A stretch of 38,334 nt of DNA from the NCBI GenBank assembly GCA_937919085.1, contig CALFRN010000050.1:1-38334 (forward strand), written 5' to 3'. Both the position numbers and the translations under genes were made by a program. Of this stretch, positions 8,728 through 16,347 are shown in pieces (within the stretch, counting starts at the first letter, position 1; the number at the start of each line of letters is the position of its first letter). The notes below the pieces were generated by a model that saw nothing but the letters and a program-made list of their open reading frames with translations, ran no database searches and was not told where the DNA came from. Origin of the DNA: an uncultured Reyranella sp. (lineage in GTDB: Bacteria; Pseudomonadota; Alphaproteobacteria; Reyranellales; Reyranellaceae).

Positions 8728-9966
8728 CTATTCTGCGGCAATCGACTTTGACAGGTTCTCGGAGCGTTCTTCCTCGACCATGTATTCCCGGGTCGGCGGC
8801 ACCGCGTCCTGACGCTTGGCGATCTGCATCTGAAAGACCATCTGATTCATGTACCGGAACGAGACCTCGCAGCCGGCGAGATAAAACTCCCACATGCGGC
8901 AGAAGCGTTCGTCATAGCCCGCCGTCTGCTTGACCTTCTCCCGATTGGCCGCGAAACGCTGGCGCCAGTGGCGGATCGTTTCGGCGTAATGCAGGCGCAG
9001 CACCTCGATGTCGGTTATCCACAGCCCGGCCTTCTCGATCGCGGAAAGGACCTCGGACATGGCGGGGGAATAGCCGCCAGGGAAGATGTACTTGCGCAGC
9101 CAGGTATTGGTGCCGCCCGGAGGCTCCATGCGCCCGATCGAATGCAGGAGCATTACGCCGTCGTCGGCCAGCAGGTCCTTAACCCTGGTGAAATATTCGA
9201 CGTAGTGGGTAGCGCCGACGTGCTCGAACATGCCGACCGAGACGATGCGGTCGTATCGGCCGGATTCCTGCCGGTAATCGAGCAATTTGAAGCGGACCCG
9301 GTCGGCGATGCCGCTCTCGAGCGCGCGCCGGCTCGAAACCGCGTGCTGTTCCGTGGAGAGGGTGACGCCAGTGACTTCGACACCGAACTGCTGGGCGAGA
9401 AATAGGCCCATGCCGCCCCAGCCCGAGCCGATATCGAGCACACGGTGGCCTGGCTTCAGCAGCAATTTGGCGGCGATATGGCGCTTCTTGTCGATCTGGG
9501 CCTGTTCCAGGGTCGCTTCCGGCGACCTGAAGTAAGCGCAAGAATATTGGCGGTCGCGGTCGAGGAAAAAGTCGTAGAGCTGATCGTTCAGGTCGTAGTG
9601 GTGGGCAACGTTGCGTTGCGCGCGTCCGACCGGATTGTATTGCTCGACGAAGCGCAAGAGTCGCTGCAGCGCGAATGACCAGCGCACGACAGGCGTCGAG
9701 TCGATCGCCGCGATGTTGCGGCCCAGAAGATCGAGCAGGTCATAGATATCGCCATTTTCGACAGTGAGTGTGCCGTCCATATAGGATTCACCGAACGCCA
9801 GGCGCGGCCGAAGGACCAGGCGAATGCCAGTCCACCACGTGTGAATCCGTAGGGTGACGGCGGGCCCTGGCCGGGCACCGGTGATGTGGTGAGATCGTCC
9901 GGCCGCGTCGACTATCGTCAGGCGGCCTTCGCCCAGCAAGCGGGCGAGCACTCTAGCGAGCAGCAT
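8728..9966 (-). CDS. cfa: Cyclopropane-fatty-acyl-phospholipid synthase family methyltransferase
   Basis: SAM-dependent enzyme that methylates unsaturated acyl chains of membrane phospholipids, usually to cyclopropane fatty acids. From the chosen ATG (9964-9966) the protein has 412 residues. Family signatures are AHHYDLNDQLYDFFLD (121-136), the SAM-binding LDIGSGWGG (177-185), VTLSTEQ, and MFEHVG (246-251). The C-terminal half has the FPGGYSPAMSEV and HYAETIRHWRQRF motifs of the family. The open frame continues 65 codons upstream, but that stretch holds the promoter region and lacks family similarity. The enzyme may instead make another branched or cyclic lipid, since several alphaproteobacterial paralogues do. 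It lies alone between dnaB and the iron-binding-protein gene. Confidence 0.93.
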   Translation of the reverse strand: MLLARVLARLLGEGRLTIVDAAGRSHHITGARPGPAVTLRIHTWWTGIRLVLRPRLAFGESYMDGTLTVENGDIYDLLDLLGRNIAAIDSTPVVRWSFALQRLLRFVEQYNPVGRAQRNVAHHYDLNDQLYDFFLDRDRQYSCAYFRSPEATLEQAQIDKKRHIAAKLLLKPGHRVLDIGSGWGGMGLFLAQQFGVEVTGVTLSTEQHAVSSRRALESGIADRVRFKLLDYRQESGRYDRIVSVGMFEHVGATHYVEYFTRVKDLLADDGVMLLHSIGRMEPPGGTNTWLRKYIFPGGYSPAMSEVLSAIEKAGLWITDIEVLRLHYAETIRHWRQRFAANREKVKQTAGYDERFCRMWEFYLAGCEVSFRYMNQMVFQMQIAKRQDAVPPTREYMVEEERSENLSKSIAAE

Positions 9967-10039
9967 CGTCGTATCCCGAGGCAAAAGTCGTTCGGGCGGG
10001 GCATGAACTCCGCCCGGTAGTCGATTGCTTGGCGGTGAG

Positions 10040-10069
10040 ATTTTAATCCCAATGGCGATTTGATGGCAA
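10040..10069 (-). promoter_or_regulatory. Candidate promoter of cfa
   Basis: On the minus strand TTGCCA (10064-10069) and TAAAAT (10040-10045) are separated by 18 bases; each hexamer matches five of six consensus positions. The predicted start, near 10033, would give a leader of about 65 bases before the ATG at 9966. Based on sequence match only. Confidence 0.45.
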
Positions 10070-10110
10070 AGGGCCACGGCAAAATAAACAATGAAAGCAT
10101 GTGAAAAAAT

Positions 10111-10125
10111 TGCAAACGATTTGCA
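10111..10125. promoter_or_regulatory. Perfect palindrome TGCAAA-CGA-TTTGCA, candidate iron-regulator operator
   Basis: Six-base arms TGCAAA and TTTGCA flank CGA. The palindrome overlaps the -35 element of the iron-binding-protein promoter, a position suited to repression. From memory, short GCAAA/TTTGC palindromes are typical of the Fur/Mur group in alphaproteobacteria, which fits the iron-uptake gene downstream. The identity of the regulator is inference. Confidence 0.5.
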
Positions 10126-10149
10126 GTTGCGTTGAACGGATGCTAAAAA
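10121..10149 (+). promoter_or_regulatory. Candidate promoter of the ferric-iron binding-protein gene
   Basis: TTGCAG (10121-10126) and TAAAAA (10144-10149) are separated by 17 bases. Transcription would start near 10156, leaving a leader of about 28 bases before the GTG at 10184. The palindrome at 10111-10125 covers most of the -35. Confidence 0.45.
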
Positions 10150-10183
10150 TGTGACTGACACTTACTCGCACCTGGAGATCGAT

Positions 10184-11215
10184 GTGAAGCGACGCATTCT
10201 CATGGCTGCCGGACTGACGACCGGCCTCGGTTTGTTCATTCCGAAGCGCTCGCAGGCACAGGCCACACTCAATCTCTATTCAGCCCGGCACTACAACACC
10301 GACGAGGCGTTGTACGGGAACTTCGCTGACCTCACCGGCATCAAGATCAATCGCGTCGACGCTGAGCCCGATCCCCTGGTCGAGCGGCTGCGGGCGGAAG
10401 GCGACAAGAGCCCGTGCGATGTCCTGATCACCACCGACGCCGGCCGGATCGAGCGCGCTCGCCAGATGGGCCTGCTCCAGCCGGTGAATTCCGCGGTGCT
10501 GAGCAAGGCGGTGCCGGCGCATCTGCGCGATCCTGGCAACAGCTGGTTCGGCTTCTCCAAGCGCGCCCGGGTCATCTTCTTCAACAAGGAGAAGCTCCAG
10601 GCGTCGACCGCGCCCCAGAACTACGAAGACCTCGCGGACCCGAAATGGAAGGGCAAGCTCCTGATCCGCTCCTCGGGCCACATCTACAATCAGTCGCTGG
10701 TGGGTTCTCTGATTGCGGCGCTGGGACCGGAAAAGACCGAGGCGTGGGCCAAGGGCGTCGCCGCCAATCTGGCGCGTCCGTCGCGCGGTGGTGACACCGA
10801 CCAGATCAAGGGCGTCGCGGCGGGCGAGGCGGAAATCTGTGTGGCGAACACCTATTACTACGTCAACCTCATGCGCTCGAAGAAGCCCGAGGACCGGGAG
10901 GTCGCGGCAAAGGTAGGGGTAGTGTTCCCAAATCAGGCGAATCGCGGCACCCACGTCAATATCAGCGGCGGTGCCGTGGCCAAGTACGCACCGAACAAGG
11001 AAGCAGCGGTGAAGTTCCTGGAGTACCTGGTGTCGCCGGCCGCTCAGAAATATTTTGCCGAGGGCAACTCCGAGTATCCCGTGGTGGCCGGCATCGAACT
11101 GTCGCCTCAGCTGAAGTCGCTCGGACCCTTCAAGGAAGATCAGCTCAACGCCCAGGTCTACGCGCAGAACAACGCGGAAGCGCTCAAGATCATGGACCGG
11201 GCGGGCTGGAAGTAG
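10184..11215 (+). CDS. fbpA: Ferric-iron ABC transporter periplasmic binding protein (FbpA-like)
   Basis: Periplasmic Fe(III)-binding protein of the FbpA/FutA/IdiA family. From the chosen GTG it has 343 residues and starts MKRRILMAAGLTTGLGLFIP, an export signal with probable cleavage after SQA (about residue 25). The Arg pair before the hydrophobic stretch could also make it a Tat substrate. The iron-coordinating tyrosine run of the family is seen as VANTYYYVNLM (Tyr224-226). The N-terminal LNLYSARHYNTDEALY and the GVVFPNQANRGTHVNISGGAV segments are typical. The frame is open to 10151, but GGAG at 10174-10177 lies six bases before the GTG at 10184, which decides the start. Its 3' end overlaps the convergent permease gene by 26 bases. 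No ATPase gene is nearby. Confidence 0.9.
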   Translation: MKRRILMAAGLTTGLGLFIPKRSQAQATLNLYSARHYNTDEALYGNFADLTGIKINRVDAEPDPLVERLRAEGDKSPCDVLITTDAGRIERARQMGLLQPVNSAVLSKAVPAHLRDPGNSWFGFSKRARVIFFNKEKLQASTAPQNYEDLADPKWKGKLLIRSSGHIYNQSLVGSLIAALGPEKTEAWAKGVAANLARPSRGGDTDQIKGVAAGEAEICVANTYYYVNLMRSKKPEDREVAAKVGVVFPNQANRGTHVNISGGAVAKYAPNKEAAVKFLEYLVSPAAQKYFAEGNSEYPVVAGIELSPQLKSLGPFKEDQLNAQVYAQNNAEALKIMDRAGWK

Positions 11216-12824
11216 GCCGGCGGGCAGCTATTGCGCGGCTGAGCAGGATCACCGGCGCGAGAGAGACCGCCACGATCACGATGGCGCCGACCGCCGCTTC
11301 GGCGAGGCGTTCATCGGAGGCAAAGCGGTAGACCCCGACCGCAAGGGTGTCAAAATTGAAGGGCCGGATCAGGAGCGTAGCCGGCAGTTCCTTCAGGACT
11401 TCGACGAATGCGATTACGCCTGCGGTCAGCGCCGGGCCGCGCAGCATCGATAGATGGATGTGGCGAAGAACCTGGCTGGGGCGCGCGCCCAGAATCCGCG
11501 CGCTGGCGTCCATTGCAGGGTCTATCGCGACGAGCCCCGGCGCGATGTTGGCCAGCCCGACTGCCAGGAACCGCACGGTGTAGGCCAACAATAGTGCGAC
11601 GGCAGTGCCGCTCAGCAGCAGCCCGGTCGGCATGTCGAACAGCGCCCTTGATATCCGGTCGATCAAATGGTCGGTCCAGGCCAGTGGCAGCAGGACGCCG
11701 ACCGCAATGACTGCTCCGGGAATGGCATAGCCGAGCGAAATGAACTCGATGGTGCGGTTGAGGGCGCGCCGCCTTATCAGCCGTCCCGCATAGCTGAGAA
11801 AAAGCGACAGCACGACGATGATCCCGGCGGCAATGGCGGCGAGGGTCAAACTGTTGACCGCCTCACGCAGAAACCGCTGGTCATCGAACCTCATTCCGGC
11901 ACCCAGGGCGAGTTGTGCCAAGTGCGCGGTCGGAATGATGAACCCCAGCAGAACCGGCAGCAGGCAGGCGATCGCCGCGACTGTCCCGGGCCAAGGCGCA
12001 AGCGGGATGGGTTCGGCCTGCTCATACACGCTGGAGGCAACGTGGAAGCGGGCGCGGCCGCGCGAGCGGCGCTCAATAAGGATCAGCAGCGTGGCTATGG
12101 CGATAAGGACGAGCGAGATCTGGGCGGCGCCCTCGCGATTGCCCAGGCCGTACCATGTCCGATAGATCGCCGTCGTGAAGGTATGGACGCCGTAGTACTG
12201 GACCGTTCCGAAGTCGGCGAGCGCTTCGAGCAGGGCAAGCGCCACGCCGGCGGCAATGGCAGGTCGGGCAAGCGGAAGGCCGACGCGAGCGAAGGTCCGC
12301 CAGGGGCCGTGCCCCAGGATGCGGCTGGCCTCGAGCAGGGGCTGGGATTGTGCGAGGAACGCCGCGCGTGCGGCGAGGTAGGCGTAGGGATAGAGCACGA
12401 GAGTGAACAGCAAGGCGACGCCGCCGGCCGACCCAAGGTCGGGAAACCAGTAGGCATCGCGCGACCAGCCTGTCGCTGCCCGTAGTGCCGATTGTAGGGG
12501 GCCGGCGAACGCCATCAGGTCGGCGTAGGCATAGCCGATGATGTAGGTCGGAAGGACGAGTGGCAGCAGCAACGCCCACTGCATGATCCGGCTGCCGGGG
12601 AAGCGGCACATGGTTACCAGCCACGCCGTTCCAGTGCCGATGATGGTCGTGCCGAACCCGACGCCCACCAGCAGGATGACGGTATTCCCGACAATGTCGG
12701 ACAGCTGGGTTTCGGCGATGTGCTGCCACAACGCGCCCTGCGGCGACAGAAGGCTCGACGCAACGCCAAGTAACGGCATGGCGACCAGCGCGGCGACGAC
12801 CGCGGCACCCAGCCGCCAGATCAC
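11190..12824 (-). CDS. fbpB: Ferric-iron ABC transporter permease (FbpB-like, two fused permease domains)
   Basis: Inner-membrane permease of a binding-protein-dependent iron(III) importer. The protein has about 544 residues with roughly 12 hydrophobic segments. Two binding-protein-dependent transport modules are visible. The first EAA-like loop, EASRILGHGPWRTFARVGLP, lies near residue 175; the second, DASARILGARPSQVLRHIHL, near 455. The open frame extends far upstream, but there it only shadows rplI and the terminator. GTG at 12822-12824 (IWRLGAAVVAALVAMPLLG) keeps the first helix intact; ATG at 12777-12779 is the alternative. Unusually, it converges on its presumed partner binding-protein gene instead of following it, and the cognate ATPase is not in the window. 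Confidence 0.87.
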   Translation of the reverse strand: MIWRLGAAVVAALVAMPLLGVASSLLSPQGALWQHIAETQLSDIVGNTVILLVGVGFGTTIIGTGTAWLVTMCRFPGSRIMQWALLLPLVLPTYIIGYAYADLMAFAGPLQSALRAATGWSRDAYWFPDLGSAGGVALLFTLVLYPYAYLAARAAFLAQSQPLLEASRILGHGPWRTFARVGLPLARPAIAAGVALALLEALADFGTVQYYGVHTFTTAIYRTWYGLGNREGAAQISLVLIAIATLLILIERRSRGRARFHVASSVYEQAEPIPLAPWPGTVAAIACLLPVLLGFIIPTAHLAQLALGAGMRFDDQRFLREAVNSLTLAAIAAGIIVVLSLFLSYAGRLIRRRALNRTIEFISLGYAIPGAVIAVGVLLPLAWTDHLIDRISRALFDMPTGLLLSGTAVALLLAYTVRFLAVGLANIAPGLVAIDPAMDASARILGARPSQVLRHIHLSMLRGPALTAGVIAFVEVLKELPATLLIRPFNFDTLAVGVYRFASDERLAEAAVGAIVIVAVSLAPVILLSRAIAARRPTSSPPGP

Positions 12825-12844
12825 GGCCTGGCCCAGTGAGGTTG

Positions 12845-12888
12845 GCCCAAAAGAAAACGCATGCCACCGCGGGGCGATGGCATGCGTT
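12845..12888 (-). terminator. Intrinsic terminator of rpsF-rpsR-rplI
   Basis: Perfect 11-base arms AACGCATGCCA (12856-12866) and TGGCATGCGTT (12878-12888) enclose an 11-base loop. Read on the minus strand the stem is followed by TTTTCTTTT. It lies 33 bases beyond the rplI stop and ends about 20 bases before the first possible fbpB start codon. Confidence 0.9.
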
Positions 12889-12921
12889 CGATGTTGGACA
12901 CGGTGCCCTGCGGCACGCGGA

Positions 12922-13569
12922 CTACTTCTCTTCGGCCGGCGCTTCCTCGCTGGCGGCGGGGGCATCGGCTGCTTCGCTCTCGGCGGCCGCGGCCGACTTG
13001 GCCTCGAACAACGCCGCCGCCTGATCGGCAGCACGCTGGGCGGCTTCTGCGGCTTCCATGGCAGCCCTCTCGCTTTCGGCGACCAGGGCGCCGCCCTTCG
13101 AGAGGAATTCGGCCTCGTCGGGTGAACGCGCGACCACCGCCGTGATCTCGACCGTGACCTCGGGATGGAGGTGGATCTTGATCTTGTGGGCGCCCAGCAA
13201 CTTGATCGGCTTGTCGAGTTCGACCTGGCCGCGCTCGATGTTGACGCCTGCGGCAACGGCGCCGTCGGCAATGTCACGCGACGTAACCGAACCGTAGAGC
13301 TGCAGGGCTTCGGATGCCTGGCGGATCAGAACGACCTGCAGGTCGCCCATCTTGGCTCCGACGGCCTCGGCTTCCCCGCGGCGCTCGAGGTTCTGGGCCT
13401 CCAGCGTCTTACGCTGCGATTCGAAGTAGGTGATGTTGTCCTTGGTGGCGCGCAGGGCTTTTTTCTGCGGCAGAAGGAAGTTGCGGGCGAAGCCGGGCTT
13501 CACTTTCACAACGTCGCCCATCTGACCGAGTTTGGGCACGCGCTCCAGCAGGATGACGTTCATCGGCAT
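12922..13569 (-). CDS. rplI: 50S ribosomal protein bL9
   Basis: Large-subunit protein bL9, an elongated two-domain protein at the L1 stalk base. The N-terminal domain reads VILLERVPKLGQMGDVVKVK, then PGFARNFLLPQKKALRAT, which is diagnostic. The long connecting helix and the C-terminal rRNA-binding domain follow to about residue 150. The protein has 215 residues, so about 65 residues beyond the family core form an Ala/Glu-rich tail (ESEAADAPAASEEAPAEEK), an extension often seen in alphaproteobacteria. GGAGG eight bases upstream supports the ATG at 13567-13569; a second Met follows two codons later. Last gene of the rpsF operon, followed by a strong terminator. Confidence 0.97.
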   Translation of the reverse strand: MPMNVILLERVPKLGQMGDVVKVKPGFARNFLLPQKKALRATKDNITYFESQRKTLEAQNLERRGEAEAVGAKMGDLQVVLIRQASEALQLYGSVTSRDIADGAVAAGVNIERGQVELDKPIKLLGAHKIKIHLHPEVTVEITAVVARSPDEAEFLSKGGALVAESERAAMEAAEAAQRAADQAAALFEAKSAAAAESEAADAPAASEEAPAEEK

Positions 13570-13584
13570 GATGTGGTCCTCCGG

Positions 13585-13818
13585 CTAGGCGATGAGGTAG
13601 GGCAGGAGTGCCAGAAAACGCGCACGCTTGATCGCCTGGGCGAGTTCGCGCTGCTTCTTCGATGACACCGCCGAAATGCGGCTCGGCACGATCTTGCCGC
13701 GCTCGGAGACGAAGCGCTGCAGGAGGCGCACGTCCTTGTAGTCGATCACGGGCGCATTGGCGCCGGAGAACGGGCAGCTCTTGCGGCGGCGTGTGAAGGG
13801 ACGGCGTTGGGCGCTCAT
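13585..13818 (-). CDS. rpsR: 30S ribosomal protein bS18
   Basis: Small-subunit protein bS18, which binds 16S rRNA as a heterodimer with bS6. The protein has 77 residues, a normal length. The core is readable as [19 protein letters not shown] and RAISAV-like [22 protein letters not shown]. The N-terminal RRKSCPFSG segment holds a single cysteine. The ATG at 13816-13818 overlaps the rpsF stop by four bases, so the bS6 and bS18 partners are translationally coupled. rplI begins 15 bases downstream. Confidence 0.97.
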   Translation of the reverse strand: MSAQRRPFTRRRKSCPFSGANAPVIDYKDVRLLQRFVSERGKIVPSRISAVSSKKQRELAQAIKRARFLALLPYLIA

Positions 13819-14270
13819 TCTTCGTCTCCCGTGGTGGCAGCAACAGGTGCCGGGCCGCCCTCTTCACCGAAACGCGGACGCTCGCGGCGCGGCGGGCGAT
13901 CCCCCCAGCGGTCGCCACGATCGCCGCCCGGACGGTCGGATTTCTCGGCGCTGCGCTGCATGACGGCCGACGGACCTTCCTCGAGGGCGTCGACACGCAC
14001 GGTCAGGAACCGGATGATGTCTTCGTTGATCGACATCGTGCGTTCCATCTCCTTCACCGCGGCGGAAGGTGCGTCGATGTTGAGCAGGGTGTAGTGACCC
14101 TTGCGGTTCTTCTTGATGCGGTAGGTAAGCGACCGCAGGCCCCAGTACTCCTTCTTGGAGACGGTGCCGCCCAGGCCGGTGACCACTTCGGCGAATTGCT
14201 CGGTCAGTGCCTCCACCTGCGTCGTCGGAACATCCTGACGCGCAATGAAGACGTTTTCGTAGAGTGCCAT
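13815..14270 (-). CDS. rpsF: 30S ribosomal protein bS6
   Basis: Small-subunit protein bS6, partner of bS18. From the ATG at 14268-14270 it has 151 residues starting [14 protein letters not shown]. The ferredoxin-like core includes [22 protein letters not shown] and [14 protein letters not shown]. After about residue 105 comes a charged Arg/Asp/Gly/Pro-rich tail ([19 protein letters not shown]), variable in this family. The open frame extends 63 codons upstream through the leader, but bS6 similarity starts only at this Met. AAGGAG ends 10 bases upstream. First gene of rpsF-rpsR-rplI; no ssb or priB gene is inserted. Confidence 0.96.
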   Translation of the reverse strand: MALYENVFIARQDVPTTQVEALTEQFAEVVTGLGGTVSKKEYWGLRSLTYRIKKNRKGHYTLLNIDAPSAAVKEMERTMSINEDIIRFLTVRVDALEEGPSAVMQRSAEKSDRPGGDRGDRWGDRPPRRERPRFGEEGGPAPVAATTGDEE

Positions 14271-14300
14271 GTAGATTCGGCTCCTTATGGCTGTTGGTGA

Positions 14301-14324
14301 CCCGGAGTTCGTCGAACCGCCCGG
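14301..14324 (-). promoter_or_regulatory. Possible S6:S18 leader hairpin of rpsF
   Basis: In the rpsF leader the RNA can pair CCGG...CCGG and GTTC...GAAC around a GAC loop, with unpaired GCG opposite U. It ends about 14 bases upstream of the Shine-Dalgarno. bS6:bS18 leaders are known to carry a hairpin with an unpaired CCG element that binds the protein dimer. The match here is only rough, so this is a candidate. Confidence 0.3.
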
Positions 14325-14366
14325 ATCTAGCTGGCTCTTCGCGGAAGGCTTGGGCCAGCAAGGAGA

Positions 14367-14388
14367 TCGAGGCCGATTTAGGCCTCGA
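14367..14388 (-). promoter_or_regulatory. Stem-loop at the 5' end of the rpsF leader
   Basis: Perfect eight-base arms TCGAGGCC and GGCCTCGA with a six-base loop lie ten bases downstream of the proposed -10. They would form near the start of the rpsF transcript. The function is unknown; it could be a 5' protective stem or part of autoregulation. Confidence 0.45.
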
Positions 14389-14397
14389 AGAGCGGGG

Positions 14398-14425
14398 GTT
14401 ATACAGGCCTGCGTCCTGAAATCAA
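14398..14425 (-). promoter_or_regulatory. Candidate promoter of rpsF-rpsR-rplI
   Basis: Minus strand TTGATT (14420-14425) and TATAAC (14398-14403) are separated by 16 bases. This gives a leader of about 120 bases before rpsF, long enough for the hairpins noted there. Confidence 0.5.
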
Positions 14426-14431
14426 GGCATT

Positions 14432-14456
14432 CCCGGCGCGGCTTGACTGCGCCGGG
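14432..14456. promoter_or_regulatory. Inverted repeat CCCGGCGC-N9-GCGCCGGG between the rpsF and fabD promoters
   Basis: Perfect eight-base arms at 14432-14439 and 14449-14456. The loop contains the TTGACT -35 hexamer of the proposed fabD promoter, and the rpsF -35 lies six bases to the left. It could be a protein-binding site that affects both divergent promoters, or a chance GC-rich repeat. Confidence 0.35.
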
Positions 14457-14470
14457 CACGCCGGTATGAC
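14443..14470 (+). promoter_or_regulatory. Candidate promoter of the fab gene cluster
   Basis: TTGACT (14443-14448) and TATGAC (14465-14470) are separated by 16 bases. Transcription would start near 14477, about 30 bases before the fabD ATG, with GGGGA as ribosome site at 14494-14498. Confidence 0.5.
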
Positions 14471-14506
14471 TGCGCCAATTCGCATCAAATCACGGGGAAA
14501 CTGCGC

Positions 14507-15448
14507 ATGAGTCGGGCTTTCGTCTTTCCGGGCCAGGGATCGCAGGCGGTCGGCATGGGCGTCGACCTTGCTGCGGCCTTTGCCTCGGCTCGGGACGTTT
14601 TTGGTGAAGTCGACGAGGCTCTGAAGCAGAACCTGTCGAAATTGATGCGAGAAGGGCCCGAAAGCGACCTTGTTCTGACGGAAAACGCCCAACCGGCCCT
14701 GATGGCCGTGAGCCTCGCTGTGATGCGCATCCTTGAGAAGGACGGCGGCAAGCCATTGTCGGCAATGGCGTCGCACGTCGCCGGACACTCGCTCGGCGAG
14801 TATTCTGCCCTGGCCGCAGCCGGCACGCTGAAACTCGCAGATGCCTCGCGGCTTCTGAAATTGCGCGGACAGTCGATGCAAAAGGCTGTTCCGGTCGGCG
14901 TCGGTGCCATGGCGGCCTTGCTCGGCATCGAACTGGAGCCGGCAATGGCAGCCTGCGAGGAGGCAGCACTTGGCGAAGTGGTGGCCGTCGCCAATGACAA
15001 TGGCGGTGGTCAGGTCGTCGTGAGCGGCCACAAGGATGCCGTCGAGCGGGCGATCGAAGCGGCGAAGGCGCGCGGCTGCAAGCGCGGCATGCTGCTGCCG
15101 GTGAGCGCGCCCTTCCATTGCGCGCTGATGCAGCCGGCTGCCGACACGATGAAGGCGGCGCTGGAGGAGGTCAGCTTCCTGCCGCCAAGTGTGCCGCTTG
15201 TAGCAAACGTGGTCGCGTCGGAGATCAGCGATCCCGCAGCCATCAAGCAACGGCTGGTGGAACAGGTAACCGGCCTCGTGCGCTGGCGCGAGAGTGTGCA
15301 ATACATGAAGGCGAATGGCGTCGAGATGTTGGTCGAATGCGGCAGCGGCAAGGTGCTGTCCGGACTCGTCAAACGCATCGACAAGGACATGACGGGCCTC
15401 GCGCTGAACACGCCGGGCGATATCGAAGCGTTTCTGAAGACCGCCTGA
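14507..15448 (+). CDS. fabD: Malonyl-CoA:ACP transacylase
   Basis: Loads malonyl groups from CoA onto acyl carrier protein for fatty acid synthesis in the cytoplasm. The protein has 313 residues. The N-terminal FPGQGSQAVGMG motif is followed by the catalytic serine in GHSLGEYSAL (about residue 91). The active-site histidine lies in SAPFHCALM (about residue 203), and LVECGSGKVLSGL closes the fold. First gene of fabD-fabG-acpP-fabF; the stop is 13 bases before fabG. It diverges from the ribosomal rpsF operon across 236 bases. Confidence 0.97.
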   Translation: MSRAFVFPGQGSQAVGMGVDLAAAFASARDVFGEVDEALKQNLSKLMREGPESDLVLTENAQPALMAVSLAVMRILEKDGGKPLSAMASHVAGHSLGEYSALAAAGTLKLADASRLLKLRGQSMQKAVPVGVGAMAALLGIELEPAMAACEEAALGEVVAVANDNGGGQVVVSGHKDAVERAIEAAKARGCKRGMLLPVSAPFHCALMQPAADTMKAALEEVSFLPPSVPLVANVVASEISDPAAIKQRLVEQVTGLVRWRESVQYMKANGVEMLVECGSGKVLSGLVKRIDKDMTGLALNTPGDIEAFLKTA

Positions 15449-15461
15449 CCGGAGGGAAGCC

Positions 15462-16199
15462 ATGTTCGACCTGAGTGGCAAGACGGCCCTCGTTACCGGC
15501 GCGTCCGGCGGTATTGGCGGTGCAATCGCCCGCGCGCTGCACGGCCAGGGTGCCACGGTCACGCTGTCCGGCACGCGTGCCGAGGCGTTGGAGCAACTCA
15601 AGGCTTCACTGGGTGAGCGCACGCACGTCGTGGCCGCGAGGATGGACGACGCGGTCGATATCGATCGTCTCGCCAAGGAAGCCGAGGCCGCGATGGGCAA
15701 GCTCGATATCCTCGTGAACAACGCCGGCATCACGCGCGACAACATCTCGATGCGCATGAAGGACGAGGAGTGGGAGAAGGTGCTGCAGGTGAATCTCACC
15801 GGCACCTTCCGCCTGACCCGGGCTGTCATGCGGGGCATGATGAAAAGAAGGTTCGGTCGGGTCGTGAATATCACCTCGATCGTGGGCGTCACGGGCAACC
15901 CCGGGCAGGCCAACTATGCCGCCGCCAAGGCAGGCCTTATCGGGATGTCCAAGTCGTTGGCCCAGGAACTCGCCTCGCGTGGCATCACGGTCAATTGCGT
16001 GGCACCGGGATTCATCGCGACACCTATGACCGACGGACTGACCGACGACCAGAAGAAGGGCATTCTCTCCCGCGTTCCCGCCGACCGGCTGGGCACGCCC
16101 GACGAGATCGCCGCTGGCGTTGTCTATCTGGCGAGCGAAGAAGCCGCCTACGTCACCGGCCAGACGCTGCATATCAACGGCGGTATGGCGATGATTTGA
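15462..16199 (+). CDS. fabG: 3-oxoacyl-ACP reductase
   Basis: NADPH-dependent reduction of 3-ketoacyl-ACP in fatty acid elongation. The protein has 245 residues, the usual length. The SDR motifs are TGASGGIGG (near residue 12), NNAGITRDN (84-92) and the catalytic serine in NITSIVGVTGNPGQ. YAAAK follows about 13 residues later, then the C-terminal NGGMAMI. The RDN and GNPGQANYAAAKAG wording is typical of true FabG as opposed to general SDRs. GGAGGG lies six bases before the ATG. Second gene of the fab cluster. Confidence 0.97.
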   Translation: MFDLSGKTALVTGASGGIGGAIARALHGQGATVTLSGTRAEALEQLKASLGERTHVVAARMDDAVDIDRLAKEAEAAMGKLDILVNNAGITRDNISMRMKDEEWEKVLQVNLTGTFRLTRAVMRGMMKRRFGRVVNITSIVGVTGNPGQANYAAAKAGLIGMSKSLAQELASRGITVNCVAPGFIATPMTDGLTDDQKKGILSRVPADRLGTPDEIAAGVVYLASEEAAYVTGQTLHINGGMAMI

Positions 16200-16347
16200 T
16201 GGCCGTGGTCTTGGATAAGGGCCACAAGTGTCTGATTTTGTGAGCTTTTCGGGTCTAGCCAATGCCGGGCGAGCTATGTTAGGAGAGCCGGAAATCGCTG
16301 ACCCCCTTCGGCGAAACGGTGTTGGAAGATACGGGAAGGACAAGAGA

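Noticed and set aside
12825-13277. Upstream extension of the permease frame through the terminator and rplI
   Set aside because: Low-complexity Ser/Pro/Arg product that shadows rplI; real permease helices begin at 12824.
16199-16243. 14-codon frame overlapping the fabG stop (TGATG)
   Set aside because: Very short, no repeat or hydrophobic pattern, no ribosome site; probably the acpP leader.
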